In this document: positions 45,049-55,046 of the stretch, piece by piece
Numbering within the stretch: position 1 is the first letter of the stretch
Layout: each line of letters opens with the position of its first letter
Origin: Paenibacillus sp. FSL R10-2782
Lineage (GTDB): Bacteria; Bacillota; Bacilli; Paenibacillales; Paenibacillaceae
Direction: 5' to 3'
Length of the DNA: 64,000 nucleotides
NCBI RefSeq assembly: GCF_038592985.1
Contig: NZ_CP151951.1
Location: 301,001 to 365,000, forward strand
The notes under the pieces: generated by a model
The model's input: the letters and a program-made list of their open reading frames with translations, nothing else
The model's database searches: none
What the model was told of the DNA's origin: nothing
Program-made: the position numbers and the translations under genes

Positions 45049-46740
45049 ATGAAAAAACTTCTATCATTTGATTTTTGGCAAAAGCTTGGGAAAGCACTGC
45101 TTGTTGTAGTCGCCGTCATGCCAGCGGCCGGAATTATGATTTCACTCGGTAAAGTGGTGGCGATGCTGGCTGGCGATGTTCATGTCTGGTTGACTGTCGG
45201 CGGGGTCATGGAAAACTTGGGTTGGGGCATCATTAACAATTTACACATTCTGTTTGCAGTGGCGATCGGCGGTTCTTGGGCCAAGGAACGAGCTGGCGGG
45301 GCTTTTGCTGCATTAATTGCTTTTATCCTGATTAATGTTTCAACAGGAACGATTTTGGGCGTATCCTCGAAGATGCTAACACAGGAGGGGGCGACGACTC
45401 ATACTCTCTTTGGTGTGAGTATTCCGGTCAGTGGCTACTTTACCTCTGTTTTGGGGGCGCCTGCGCTTAATATGGGGGTGTTTGTCGGTATTATTGCCGG
45501 ATTCGTCGGCGCGGTTGTCTTTAACAAGTACTATAATTACCGCAAGCTGCCGGATGCTTTGGCCTTTTTTAACGGTAAGCGGTTTGTCCCTTTTGTGGTT
45601 ATTTTATGGTCTGTCATTGTCAGTGTGATCATGTCTGCCATCTGGCCATTTATCCAGGGGGGGATTAACCAGTTTGGTGTTTGGTTGGCGACTTCGGGGG
45701 AATCGGCTCCTTTTGTAGCGCCATTTGTCTATGGTACACTGGAAAGACTATTGATTCCCTTCGGGCTTCACCATATGTTGACGGTTCCTATTAACTATAC
45801 TCAACTTGGTGGCGTTTACACGACGCTTACGGGTTCCGGGGCGGGCAGTGTCGTTGCCGGGCAGGACCCGTTGTGGCTGGCTTGGGCGAGTGATCTGAGT
45901 GCGCTTCGCGGTACCGATCCGGCAGCCTATAATAGCCTGTTGGAAGGCGTAACCCCTGCCCGCTTTAAGGTAGGACAAATGATCGGCGGAGCGGGAATCC
46001 TTATGGGACTGGCGGTGGCGATGTATCGCCGTGTAGACAAGGATAAGCGTAGCAAATACAAGTCGATGATTTTTTCAGCCGCTGCTGCTGTCTTTTTGAC
46101 AGGGGTAACGGAGCCGCTGGAATTTATGTTTATGTTCGTAGCGCCTGTACTGTACGTCGTTTATGCTATTCTTACCGGAATTGCGTTCGGAATGGCGGAC
46201 ATTATACATTTGCGTTTACATTCGTTTGGTATGATTGAACTGCTGACTCGATTACCGTTGTCTATAAATGCTGGTTTGGTGCAGGACATTATCAATTTCG
46301 TGCTGACTTGTGTTGTTTTTGCGGTGGTGACTTACTTTATCGCTTATTTTATGATCGGCAAACTCCAGATGGCTACACCGGGGCGGCTGGGGAATTATAC
46401 AGATGAGGAGCCTCAGGAGGCTTCCGAAGCAGGAACTACGGAAACAGAGGGTGTGGCGGCTGCTTTAACACGGAATCAACTGGCTGCTGCTTCAGCGCAA
46501 AATCAACTGGCTACGGATATCATCAAAGCGCTTGGGGGTGAGCAGAACATTGTCGAGGTCGATGCCTGCATGACCCGTCTGCGTGTGACGGTGAAGGATA
46601 CAGATGCCGTCGGGGACGAAAAGACATGGAAAGCGCTAGGCGCTCTGGGCTTGATTAAAGTAGATAATGGGGTACAGGCGGTTTACGGACCGAAGGCTGA
46701 TGTGCTCAAATCAGATATACAAGACATACTCAACAGGTGA
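45049..46740 (+). CDS. malT: PTS maltose/glucose-type EIICB permease
   Basis: This 563-residue protein has an N-terminal EIIC channel of about ten helices (ALLVVVAVMPAAGIMISLGK at the first). A linker follows, then a C-terminal EIIB domain with phosphorylated C507 (VEVDACMTRLRVTV). It lacks a IIA domain, so it must borrow a glucose-type IIA. By homology of locus it imports maltose as maltose 6'-phosphate. The ATG at 45049 is given; ATG 45031 is possible, since the ribosome site is weak for both. mapP starts within the last codons (GTGA overlap). Confidence 0.88.
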   Translation: MKKLLSFDFWQKLGKALLVVVAVMPAAGIMISLGKVVAMLAGDVHVWLTVGGVMENLGWGIINNLHILFAVAIGGSWAKERAGGAFAALIAFILINVSTGTILGVSSKMLTQEGATTHTLFGVSIPVSGYFTSVLGAPALNMGVFVGIIAGFVGAVVFNKYYNYRKLPDALAFFNGKRFVPFVVILWSVIVSVIMSAIWPFIQGGINQFGVWLATSGESAPFVAPFVYGTLERLLIPFGLHHMLTVPINYTQLGGVYTTLTGSGAGSVVAGQDPLWLAWASDLSALRGTDPAAYNSLLEGVTPARFKVGQMIGGAGILMGLAVAMYRRVDKDKRSKYKSMIFSAAAAVFLTGVTEPLEFMFMFVAPVLYVVYAILTGIAFGMADIIHLRLHSFGMIELLTRLPLSINAGLVQDIINFVLTCVVFAVVTYFIAYFMIGKLQMATPGRLGNYTDEEPQEASEAGTTETEGVAAALTRNQLAAASAQNQLATDIIKALGGEQNIVEVDACMTRLRVTVKDTDAVGDEKTWKALGALGLIKVDNGVQAVYGPKADVLKSDIQDILNR

Positions 46741-47567
46741 TTACTTTGAAATTGTTAACCTTAAATGTACATGCTTGGATGGAAGAAAATCAGCTTGAAA
46801 AGCTAAAACAACTGGCCGCTTTTATTCATGAGCAGCAGTTCGATGTCATTGCTTTGCAGGAAGTGAACCAGTCCATAGACGAGACTCCTTTATCGCCGGA
46901 CGATTTGGGAGCTTACTATAGTGCTGATCCTGAGGTGGTCATTAAGCGTGATAATTACGCTTATGTGCTGAACGGATTATTGTCCGATGCCTATTATTGG
47001 ACGTGGGCTCCTGCACATATTGGCTTTGCCAAATATGATGAGGGCTTGGCTATTTTGTCCAAAACACCGATTACAGATACGGTGAACGAATATGTTTCCT
47101 CGCAACGGGACTATGACAACTACCGCTCGCGTAAAATTGTGGGCGTGCAAACGTTGGTGGATGGAGTGTCGGCATGGTTTGTGAGCGGGCACTACAACTG
47201 GTGGAACGATGAGGAATCCTTCCGTGGACTATGGGACCGTACAACGGAGATATTGGCCCCTTTTGCACCGACACCTGTTTTTATGATGGGGGATTTCAAC
47301 AATGCGGCCGAAGTGCGCGGGGAAGGGTATGATTATGTGCTGCAATCCGGCTGGTCGGACACCTATCCGAACGCAAAGGTACGTGATGAAGGCTACACGG
47401 TCATCAAAGCCATCGCAGGCTGGGAAAGTAACGCCGAACCGCTGCGGATTGACTATGTTTTTTCCAACAAGCCCGCACAGGTTCAATCTTCAACTGTCGT
47501 GTTGAATGGAACAACGGGATTAGTCGTATCCGATCATTTCGGGGTTGCAGTTGAATTGGAGCTGTGA
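46737..47567 (+). CDS. mapP: Endonuclease/exonuclease/phosphatase-fold protein, probable maltose 6'-phosphate phosphatase
   Basis: This 276-residue protein of the EEP metal-dependent phosphatase superfamily starts at GTG 46737, overlapping the malT stop by 4 bp. Key motifs are E42 (VIALQEVNQS), the GHYNWWND histidine, FMMGDFNNAAE and the terminal VSDHFGVAVEL. In Enterococcus faecalis MapP removes the phosphate from PTS-imported maltose 6'-phosphate so that MalP can act. Coupling to malT and the facing malP-pgmB operon match that scheme. Confidence 0.8.
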   Translation: MITLKLLTLNVHAWMEENQLEKLKQLAAFIHEQQFDVIALQEVNQSIDETPLSPDDLGAYYSADPEVVIKRDNYAYVLNGLLSDAYYWTWAPAHIGFAKYDEGLAILSKTPITDTVNEYVSSQRDYDNYRSRKIVGVQTLVDGVSAWFVSGHYNWWNDEESFRGLWDRTTEILAPFAPTPVFMMGDFNNAAEVRGEGYDYVLQSGWSDTYPNAKVRDEGYTVIKAIAGWESNAEPLRIDYVFSNKPAQVQSSTVVLNGTTGLVVSDHFGVAVELEL

Positions 47568-47575
47568 ACAATCGG

Positions 47576-47612
47576 AAAAAGGCCGCCTGCTTATGCAAGT
47601 GGCCTTTTTCTT
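47576..47612. terminator. Terminator between mapP and the TPR gene
   Basis: AAAAAGGCC (47576-47584) pairs with GGCCTTTTT (47601-47609), with an inner TGC/GCA helix, between converging genes. Confidence 0.88.
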
Positions 47613-47698
47613 GATTATTAGTGATTCATTAGCCGTTTACACCATGATGGGCGGGACTAATCGTTGCAATTGATGAAGGCGAGAAGGGAATCATAATA

Positions 47699-48589
47699 CT
47701 AAGACATATTATTAACATGAATGTAGTTACTAATGTTTTCCTCACTTAAAAGCACTCCTTGTAAAATATTTTGATACTTCAATTGCTGTTCACTTGTTGC
47801 ATGTGATCGTATAGCTTCGAACATGGAAATAGTCGTAATAAGTTCTTTATGTAAATTAATTGTAACTGCAATTCTCATAAATTCAAGAATGTAATCTATA
47901 GCACCACCATATCGCAAATGATTCAGATTATATATGGCAAGTTGATTTAATAATATTGTATAGTACACACGATTTCCAATGTCTTCAAGACTGGCGAATG
48001 TTTCAAACTGTTGAGTATGCTCATAAAGTAATTCATCTACATTCCATTTATTCAGATTTGCAGCCTCAAGGATATTAATTAGTCCGGGAAGCGTTTCTTC
48101 ATCATTCTCCTTAATAAACTCCTTGTACTCACTTAATATTTCTTTATTGCCTGATAGCAAATCTATTGCATAAAGATTAGCTTTGGCAAAAATCTTAAAA
48201 CGTTCAACTTCCTCCATATCCTCTTTAGTAGGCTCTTTATACCAGCCTAAATCAGCATATTTGGCTACATATCCCCTTGCCTGTTCGAAGAGACCTTGTC
48301 TCTGGAAGACTATAGATTTAGCCAAGTAGCTATAGCCAAAATAAAATACAAGCGGACGCTTTAGTCGCTGATTAAGCGAAACAATATCGCCCCATTTCTG
48401 TCTGCTTTTATACATGTGATCAGCCGTGACGTGTATATAATTAGCTATTCGATTCGCCTCATCCCAAGCACTCTGTCTGTAGCATAATCGAAACAACTCA
48501 AACGCTTTATCTAAAGAATGGTTTTTCTCCGACAAAAGATAAATTTCCTCATTTGTGTGAATTTGTTGTTCCACTACTAACGCCTCCAT
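47699..48589 (-). CDS. TPR-repeat protein without a DNA-binding domain
   Basis: This 296-residue, mostly helical protein looks like a TPR array (for example DKAFELFRLCYRQSAWDEAN, and GYSYLAKSIVFQRQGLFEQA). It resembles the C-terminal sensor half of Rap/PlcR/Rgg (RRNPP) regulators but has no HTH. A divergent Xre gene encodes an HTH protein lacking TPRs, so the two may form a split regulator. The region is A+T-richer than its surroundings, hinting at acquisition. Confidence 0.7.
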   Translation of the reverse strand: MEALVVEQQIHTNEEIYLLSEKNHSLDKAFELFRLCYRQSAWDEANRIANYIHVTADHMYKSRQKWGDIVSLNQRLKRPLVFYFGYSYLAKSIVFQRQGLFEQARGYVAKYADLGWYKEPTKEDMEEVERFKIFAKANLYAIDLLSGNKEILSEYKEFIKENDEETLPGLINILEAANLNKWNVDELLYEHTQQFETFASLEDIGNRVYYTILLNQLAIYNLNHLRYGGAIDYILEFMRIAVTINLHKELITTISMFEAIRSHATSEQQLKYQNILQGVLLSEENISNYIHVNNMS

Positions 48590-48876
48590 AAGATAGATTC
48601 ACTACACTTTAACGGAGTCTCTAGTTGATATGATATAAAAATGTTCTCCTTTTTGTTAATAATATACTAAATATTGTTATTTAATGAATAGCCTTTACGC
48701 AAAGTTATTCGACTATAGAGCTATCTAAATTAAAGAACTATGCTTCCCTTGAATATATTTACAGTATATCTCATGAGTCTTTTAAGGACAATAATAAAAT
48801 ATTTTGAATCTTTTAATGGCTCCAATATATCTTTCCTTTTGTCTAGACTTCTAAATAAGAGGAGTAGATAATTAAA
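48590..48876. promoter_or_regulatory. A+T-rich divergent spacer between TPR and Xre genes
   Basis: This 287-bp stretch has no gene with a good start. It should hold the promoters of both divergent genes, but I could not fix them with confidence. Confidence 0.3.
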
Positions 48877-49203
48877 ATGATACAAACCATTGCTGAGCGA
48901 ATAGGTATTGTTGTAAGAGAATTGAGGAAAGGCCAAGGCTTAACGCAACAAGAACTTGCAGACGAGATTGGAACGTCTTTCTCCTATATTGGTCGGGTTG
49001 AGCGTGGCGAAAGCAACGTGACAATCGAAACCATTACAAAGATAACAAATGCTCTCAATATTGAATTCTTTGATTTTATGAGCTTAGGAAAGAAGCAAGA
49101 AAATGAGGTCATATTAGCGATAAACGCTTTACTCCTAAAACAAGACGAACAGAGCCATAAAAAGGCCCTGAATATTTTAAAAGAAGTATTTGATGAAAAA
49201 TAG
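48877..49203 (+). CDS. Xre-family HTH regulator
   Basis: This 108-residue protein has a Cro/C1-type HTH (LRKGQGLTQQELADEIGTSF, then YIGRVERGESNVTIETI) followed by about 40 helical residues, probably for dimer contact. The start follows AAGAGGAGTAGATAATTAAA. Divergent from the TPR protein, it may be controlled by or control it. Confidence 0.9.
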   Translation: MIQTIAERIGIVVRELRKGQGLTQQELADEIGTSFSYIGRVERGESNVTIETITKITNALNIEFFDFMSLGKKQENEVILAINALLLKQDEQSHKKALNILKEVFDEK

Positions 49204-49240
49204 TATGTCTATAATAAGTTCTAAAAAGCAAAATCTTTCC

Positions 49241-50440
49241 TCAATGTAATGGCCTTTTTCTTGAGGATTTCGACTTTAACCGAATGAAGTATTGGATAGC
49301 GATAGCCATAAGCACTAATATCATATTGTAATAAAAAGGGGCATTTATGTTAAAGCGTTCAATGAGTACGCCTGCGATGATTGGAGAAACAATAGCCCCT
49401 AATTCCGAGAGGGATACAACGTTGCCGATAAATGAACTTCTGTTTTCCTCAGGAATGACATCCCCCAGTTGCGAGTAAAAAGAATCCAGATAGCTTGCTC
49501 CGCCAATGCCTCCGATGAACATCCCCAAGTATACGATCCATGGTTCCTTGAACCAAAGAAACAAGGCTATTTCCACCATGATCAGCAACAGGCCAATAAT
49601 ACTGAGCATTAAGCGATCTTTGAGCAGGTCCGATACCTTGCCGATAAAAGGTGCTGATACAAACGTCGATACCCCGATGATGGTAAAAGCCAGGCTGATT
49701 TCTACAGGGCTCCAGTGAAACTTGTAGGTCGCATACACAGAGAAGTACGTTAAAAATATGGCGAAGGCACTCATTTCAAGGAAATGAACGGTGGAATAGA
49801 GCAGTAGCTGCTTTGTTAAAGCGGTTTTTCTTTTTGGCTCATGAAGGGGCTCGCGCTGTGGCTGAGGTTTGGAAGGAGGACTGGGGAATGTCATTCTGGA
49901 GACGGCGACGAACGAAACCAATGAAAACATAGCAACGAAATAGAATGGAACCGATAAAGTAAAATAGGAAACAATCACTCCGCTCATGATAGGTCCTAAA
50001 ATCGTACCTGCCCCTTCGCTGCTGCTGATATATCCATTGAGGATACCTCTATTCTCCGTGGTACTGATCTGGTTGATGGTGACTCTTACAAAGACGGTTA
50101 ATCCTATCGCCACCAAGCCTTGAAGGAGTCTAAGGATGGATAGAATGATGAAGCTTTCTGCAATCGGGAACAAGAGCATACAAATAATCTCAGCCAAGAG
50201 TAAGCTCAGCCCCAAGCGCTTTGCGCCAATTTTTTCATAAATTCGTCCTGCCAAGCCTCCACCCAGAAATCTTCCCACATAAAATAGAGAAAATAAAATA
50301 CTCATATGGAGTGCGGATATGCCGAACTGTTCTACATAAATAGCAAAGAGTGGGAGAATCATACTCCCACTCATGTTAGCAATAAGACTGATGACAATCA
50401 TACAGACGATATTATGGTTTAAATGTATACGCCTCTTCAT
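49241..50440 (-). CDS. MFS efflux transporter
   Basis: This 399-residue protein has about 12 membrane segments and the drug:proton antiporter style loop FYVGRFLGGGLAGRIYEKIG. A second-half loop FIGKVSDLLKDRLML is also visible. It probably exports a small toxic compound by proton antiport; the substrate is unknown. Ribosome site GAGG precedes ATG 50440. It stands alone between the Xre and DinB genes. Confidence 0.88.
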   Translation of the reverse strand: MKRRIHLNHNIVCMIVISLIANMSGSMILPLFAIYVEQFGISALHMSILFSLFYVGRFLGGGLAGRIYEKIGAKRLGLSLLLAEIICMLLFPIAESFIILSILRLLQGLVAIGLTVFVRVTINQISTTENRGILNGYISSSEGAGTILGPIMSGVIVSYFTLSVPFYFVAMFSLVSFVAVSRMTFPSPPSKPQPQREPLHEPKRKTALTKQLLLYSTVHFLEMSAFAIFLTYFSVYATYKFHWSPVEISLAFTIIGVSTFVSAPFIGKVSDLLKDRLMLSIIGLLLIMVEIALFLWFKEPWIVYLGMFIGGIGGASYLDSFYSQLGDVIPEENRSSFIGNVVSLSELGAIVSPIIAGVLIERFNINAPFYYNMILVLMAIAIQYFIRLKSKSSRKRPLH

Positions 50441-50573
50441 ATCCTCGAAACCTCTCTTTGATTATGCATAATGGGGAACCGTTGTTCTGATTGCTCCTGA
50501 TATGCATAAAGGCTTCAACAAGGGGAGCGATTCTCCCTAGGATACGCAGGTGTGTTCCTCATTGTGCCTAAAT

Positions 50574-51071
50574 TTAAGCGGGAAAGCCCCCTCCAGGCGG
50601 TGGCCAAGCTCCATAGATACGGCGCAGCAGCACGATTTCGCCCAAATGATATGAGTTGTGGGAAGCGATATTCCGTAGCAGTCCCGCCTTCGTTTCACCT
50701 GGGAAATGGGCCAGCGAATCATCCAGCTGTGCGGTTTCAGCAATTTTTACAGCCTGATCTACGCCCTGCAAAAATTCGTTAATAACTGCCTGCCATGCTT
50801 CTTCACTTTGCGGTCCTGTTTCTTCGGGCCAGCTTTCCATCACATTGCCCGGAAGCTGGGGCTTCCGGCCTTCCAAATGCTCCAGCATAAATTGCTGCCA
50901 GTAGCTCATATGCTTCAACAGTTGATAAATGCTGTAGGGCATTTCTGCATTTTTTTTACCTGCCAGTTCAGCGTCGATATCCGGCAAAGCCCGAGCTACT
51001 CGAATATGTCCACGTTCACCGACCAGCGATTTAACCAGTGCTTGACCGAATAATTGGTTTGCATCCGACAT
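50574..51071 (-). CDS. DinB/YfiT-family four-helix protein
   Basis: This 165-residue protein has the DinB layout with metal-ligand histidines near LLKHMSYWQQFML and HNSYHLGEIVLLRR. Family members are often thiol (bacillithiol) transferases or of unknown function. It lies just downstream of the response regulator gene (21 bp), so it may be read with the two-component genes. Confidence 0.85.
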   Translation of the reverse strand: MSDANQLFGQALVKSLVGERGHIRVARALPDIDAELAGKKNAEMPYSIYQLLKHMSYWQQFMLEHLEGRKPQLPGNVMESWPEETGPQSEEAWQAVINEFLQGVDQAVKIAETAQLDDSLAHFPGETKAGLLRNIASHNSYHLGEIVLLRRIYGAWPPPGGGFPA

Positions 51072-51092
51072 GAATTGATCATCCCTTCTTTT

Positions 51093-52022
51093 TTAATGTA
51101 ACAGCCTTTTGGCCTCCATATAGAACACCTGTACAAATTTCTTCGTATTGATACGGGCTTGAGACAGCGAGGGCTCCACATTGTTTTGCAGTTCCAGCAT
51201 TTTTTTGCGGATTTCTGTAAAATCAAAAAATTTGGACGCATAATTTTCAAATTTAGGGTGAGTGTAATCCGTCAATCCGAGCGACACGATATGGCTTAGT
51301 GTCTGGAAAATGGCGCGGCGGACGCGCTGCTCAGAGGCCTTGATTTCCTTGCTCAGCTCTGCCGCAGAAGCTGAGCTTCCCAGCCGTTTCAAGGCTACAT
51401 TCGCGAAGATATCCTTCAGCGGCGGGAACAGATAGGGCGATAGGTTACCCGTTTCTTCCTCATACTGGTCCAGATATTCCAGCATATCCAGCAAATCCAT
51501 GCTGCCCGCTTCGCCGATCATTCCCATTTCGGAGAGCAGAAACTGCCCGGAAGTTGTGATGCTTTTGGTCGGTTCTACTGTTGTCGATGGTCCTCTCGAT
51601 GCGAACATCGATAGCCCCTGTAGCGTGCGCTGGATATCCGTGATCGATTGCTGCATGCGCAAACGCTCGGACACCTTATGAATAACTGCAATAATCTCCA
51701 GCCGATTCAAGGGCTTGGCAATGTAGTATTCAATACCGAGCGAGTAGGCCTCTCCGATCATGTTTTTGGATTCAATACGGGAAATCATAATGATTTTTCC
51801 ACTGAATTGATTACCGAGCGCACGCACCGTCTGAATACCATCACGAACTGGCATCAGCAGATCAATGAGCAATACATCAATCCGGTTAAGCTCCAATAGA
51901 TCGCTGTTCACATAGGAACCGTCCTCCGCTTCGCCGATAATCTCACCGAGACCTTCATCTTCAATAATGTCTGCCAGCATAGAACGAATTCCCTGATCGT
52001 CATCCACAATATAAAAGCGCAT
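51093..52022 (-). CDS. Response regulator, GlnL (YcbB) type
   Basis: This 309-residue protein has a receiver domain (phospho-Asp in DVLLIDLLMPVRDG, about residue 57). The C-terminus is the YcbB domain (SAAELSKEIKASEQRVRRAI, then LGLTDYTHPKFENYASKFFD) rather than a standard winged helix. B. subtilis GlnL controls glutamine transport. It lies 5 bp after the kinase gene, its partner, and divergent from a glutamate/dicarboxylate-type symporter, the likely target. Confidence 0.9.
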   Translation of the reverse strand: MRFYIVDDDQGIRSMLADIIEDEGLGEIIGEAEDGSYVNSDLLELNRIDVLLIDLLMPVRDGIQTVRALGNQFSGKIIMISRIESKNMIGEAYSLGIEYYIAKPLNRLEIIAVIHKVSERLRMQQSITDIQRTLQGLSMFASRGPSTTVEPTKSITTSGQFLLSEMGMIGEAGSMDLLDMLEYLDQYEEETGNLSPYLFPPLKDIFANVALKRLGSSASAAELSKEIKASEQRVRRAIFQTLSHIVSLGLTDYTHPKFENYASKFFDFTEIRKKMLELQNNVEPSLSQARINTKKFVQVFYMEAKRLLH

Positions 52023-52027
52023 CCGGG

Positions 52028-53332
52028 CTATCTTCCTTTCTCCGTCAGTTTCCGTAATGGCAATGTGACTGTAAAAGTGGTCCGTACCCTGTCTGTGTGT
52101 TCTGCTTCATCCTGTTGCAGCACAATCGTTCCTTCGAGGCTCTCCGCTACCTCACGCACATAAAACAATCCCATGCCAGTCGAAGGCTGTCCTTCATCAT
52201 CATACTTGGTTGTATACCCCGGTGTGAAGACCATTTCCCGTTTGCGCTGAGGAATCCCCGGGCCGTTGTCCGTGACGCTAAAGGTCACCGTGTTCTCTTT
52301 TCCCGGTAGAAACCGAATGGAAACGTCAATCCTTCCGTGGTCCTTCATCGCTTCGACGGCATTAGCTGTCAGGTTATTAATGAGTGTCAAAACCGTATAA
52401 ACATGCAGCTTGGGCAGCAAAGGGTCAACATTCAGGGTGAAATAAATAGATTTGTCCAGCGCTTGTGCATATTTGTGGTTCGTTCGGACGATCAACTCCC
52501 CAAGCTCCCGAGAAGGCATGTAATGCACTCCGCTTTCCGCATCAATCAGCTTCGACAGCCCGGCATAAATCCGTTGACTATCTTTTTTGATCTCATGAAC
52601 CTGACCGGAAATACGAAGCGCCTGTCTGGCGTACCGGTCCCTGTCTTCCAAGGATTCAGCCTGCTGCAACTCCCGGTACAGCTCGTAGCTTTCACGGGTG
52701 ATTTGCTCTGTGTGCGACAGGGTTTTACCGAGCTGGACGGACTCCTCATACAGATCCGATACCAGGAGTAGAATCCGCTCAGTCTGCTGTCTTTGCGCCT
52801 CTTCATGCTGAACGGACTGCTTCAGGCGAATGATATTATAGAACCCGAGCACGAAGAAGCTGCGGATCATGGCGATGAGCACCACCTTGCCCATCTTGAA
52901 GATGTCCCAGAATTCCCCGTCAATGCTCCGCCGGACGCTAAGTTCCGCCACGCTTGCCGCAACCTCTATACCCACGGAGAGGATGCCTACCCTGAGAGCG
53001 CGGTAAGGCTCGGCGTTAATGTTAAGGACCTGAAAGAGCAGGCCGTAGACCATGTAATAAAAAAAGGTAGGCCCGTGCAGGGTTACCAGCTCTTCGAAGG
53101 AAGGATCGGGAAGTGTGAAATAACTGAGTGATATGCGAAAGGCCACCACGGCTAAGCCAGTAAGCAGTCCCGATACAGCGGGCGGAATATGACGAATAGA
53201 TAGCAGAAAGAAAAAAAATACTGGTGTGCCGAAGCTGAGACGAAATGTATTAGAGAATGGGTGAATATTTAGCTCGCCCGCCAGCGGTACGACCACAAGC
53301 ATAAGCAGGAAAAGGAGGATATTCAGCTTCAT
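52028..53332 (-). CDS. Sensor histidine kinase, GlnK-like
   Basis: This 434-residue membrane kinase has a five- to six-helix N-terminal region (LNILLFLLMLVVVPLAGELN onward). A central helical region with HEEAQRQQTERILLLVSDLY follows, then an HATPase_c domain (TDNGPGIPQRKREMVF, then STGMGLFYVREVAESL). It pairs with the downstream GlnL-type regulator. In Bacillus the equivalent kinase responds to glutamine. Its gene diverges from the symporter gene. Confidence 0.88.
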   Translation of the reverse strand: MKLNILLFLLMLVVVPLAGELNIHPFSNTFRLSFGTPVFFFFLLSIRHIPPAVSGLLTGLAVVAFRISLSYFTLPDPSFEELVTLHGPTFFYYMVYGLLFQVLNINAEPYRALRVGILSVGIEVAASVAELSVRRSIDGEFWDIFKMGKVVLIAMIRSFFVLGFYNIIRLKQSVQHEEAQRQQTERILLLVSDLYEESVQLGKTLSHTEQITRESYELYRELQQAESLEDRDRYARQALRISGQVHEIKKDSQRIYAGLSKLIDAESGVHYMPSRELGELIVRTNHKYAQALDKSIYFTLNVDPLLPKLHVYTVLTLINNLTANAVEAMKDHGRIDVSIRFLPGKENTVTFSVTDNGPGIPQRKREMVFTPGYTTKYDDEGQPSTGMGLFYVREVAESLEGTIVLQQDEAEHTDRVRTTFTVTLPLRKLTEKGR

Positions 53333-53543
53333 AATTATTCACCTCCTGTGTATTCGATCAAAAAAGCAATATGAGATAAATTCACAATCCAACATTAAAA
53401 TGGTGAATTAAATAAAAAAAACAAATACGGGTGTAGATAATTGTCGGTTTTTATAGATCAGACTGTAGTATAAATAACACCATTTGAATATTAAGAACAG
53501 TATACTGAAAAAAAATACAAATTAGCCAGGGGGGAGACACGAA
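53333..53543. promoter_or_regulatory. Divergent control region between the GlnK-like kinase and symporter genes
   Basis: This A+T-rich 211-bp spacer should hold the regulator-controlled promoters. A TATAAAT-like -10 lies near 53471, but no -35 at standard spacing is convincing. That fits an activator-dependent promoter. Confidence 0.35.
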
Positions 53544-54797
53544 ATGAAAAAGATTAATTTGACGATCCAAATCTTTATTGGACTGGCTTTTGGTATTATA
53601 ATTGGTGCCTTATTTTACGGCAATTCAGGGGTGGAAGTCTACTTAAAGCCGATCGGCGATATTTTTATTCGGTTGATTAAGATGATTGTCGTGCCTATTG
53701 TGATCTCAACTCTCATTATTGGCGTAGCCGGCGTCGGAGATATGAAAAAATTGGGTAAGCTCGGCGGAAAGTCTATACTCTATTTTGAAATCGTAACCAC
53801 GATCGCCATCCTTTTCGGACTGCTTGTGGCCAATCTGGTTCGGCCTGGTGACGGTGTGGATATGTCTCATCTGGCCAAGACCGATATCCATAGCTATGTG
53901 GAGACAGCAGAAAAGACAGGCCACAGCTTCATGGATACGATTGTGCATATTGTACCTACCAATATTATTCAATCGCTGGGTGAAGGGGATATGCTGGCCA
54001 TTATCTTTTTCTCCGTATTGTTCGGACTGGGGGTAGCAGCGATTGGTGACAAGGGCAAGCCTGTATTGGGCTTCTTCGAAGGTGTAGCCGACGCCATGTT
54101 CTGGGTAACCAATCAGGTGATGCGCCTGGCTCCTTTTGGTGTATTTGCATTGATCGGAACGACAGTAGCCAAGTTTGGACTGGCTTCGCTGTGGCCGTTG
54201 CTCAAGCTCGTCTTGTCCGTGTACGGCTCCATGCTGTTATTCATTGTGATTGTTTTTGGAATCATTGCAAGGCTTTGCGGTACTCGTCTCTGGACTATGG
54301 TTAAAATTTTGAAAAGCGAGTTGCTGCTGGCTTACTCGACCGCCAGTTCGGAAAGTGTTCTGCCCAAGATCATGGAGAAGATGGAAAAGTTCGGCTGTCC
54401 TAAGGGAATTACTTCCTTCGTCATTCCGATTGGATACTCCTTTAATCTGGATGGCTCTACTTTGTATCAGGCACTGGCTGCGATTTTCATTGCCCAAATG
54501 TATGGAATTGACTTGCCAATCACTACCCAAATCACGTTGGTACTGGTTCTGATTATTTCCTCCAAGGGCATTGCAGGCGTGCCGGGCGCTTCCTTTGTGG
54601 TTTTGCTAGCTACGCTCGGAGCAGTTAACCTTCCGTTGGAGGGACTGGCCTTTATCGCTGGTATAGACCGTATTCTGGATATGGCGCGTACAGTAGTAAA
54701 TGTATTGGGCAACTCGCTTGCCGCCGTGGTCATGTCCAAATGGGAAGGCGAATACGATAAGGAAAAAGGCGAGGAATATGCTGCTTCTTTGAAATAA
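53544..54797 (+). CDS. Dicarboxylate/amino-acid:cation symporter (GltP/GltT family)
   Basis: This 417-residue DAACS-family transporter has about eight membrane helices plus hairpin loops. The conserved SSESVLPKIMEKMEKFG hairpin and the FNLDGSTLYQ motif are present. It would import glutamate, aspartate or a C4 dicarboxylate with Na+ or H+. The start follows GGGGGGAGACACGAA. It is divergent from the GlnK/GlnL-like pair, its probable regulator. Confidence 0.92.
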   Translation: MKKINLTIQIFIGLAFGIIIGALFYGNSGVEVYLKPIGDIFIRLIKMIVVPIVISTLIIGVAGVGDMKKLGKLGGKSILYFEIVTTIAILFGLLVANLVRPGDGVDMSHLAKTDIHSYVETAEKTGHSFMDTIVHIVPTNIIQSLGEGDMLAIIFFSVLFGLGVAAIGDKGKPVLGFFEGVADAMFWVTNQVMRLAPFGVFALIGTTVAKFGLASLWPLLKLVLSVYGSMLLFIVIVFGIIARLCGTRLWTMVKILKSELLLAYSTASSESVLPKIMEKMEKFGCPKGITSFVIPIGYSFNLDGSTLYQALAAIFIAQMYGIDLPITTQITLVLVLIISSKGIAGVPGASFVVLLATLGAVNLPLEGLAFIAGIDRILDMARTVVNVLGNSLAAVVMSKWEGEYDKEKGEEYAASLK

Positions 54798-54822
54798 GAA
54801 CGGATGAACTGAATATTTGCAG

Positions 54823-54863
54823 AAAAGAACACTCTTGCAGAGTAAATGCGAGGGTGTTCTTTT
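54823..54863 (+). terminator. Terminator of the symporter gene
   Basis: AAAAGAACACTCT (54823-54835) pairs with AGGGTGTTCTTTT (54851-54863), ending in T's. Confidence 0.85.
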
Positions 54864-55046
54864 CATTTCCACAACTGCTATACTTCTCCATAGTTCGATA
54901 TTTTATTTATGAATATATGCGCATATGGATCTAAAAAATGGTTCTTTATACCTAATTATTTTCAATTTTATTTATAATGATTATTGATAATAATCCGATA
55001 TAAAGTATACCGTTTCAAACATTGGTTCAGAAGGGAAGATCCTATC

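Noticed and set aside
47629-47694. 21-codon minus-strand ORF directly after the TPR gene, considered as a signalling peptide
   Set aside because: It has no ribosome site, signal peptide or hydrophobic export segment.
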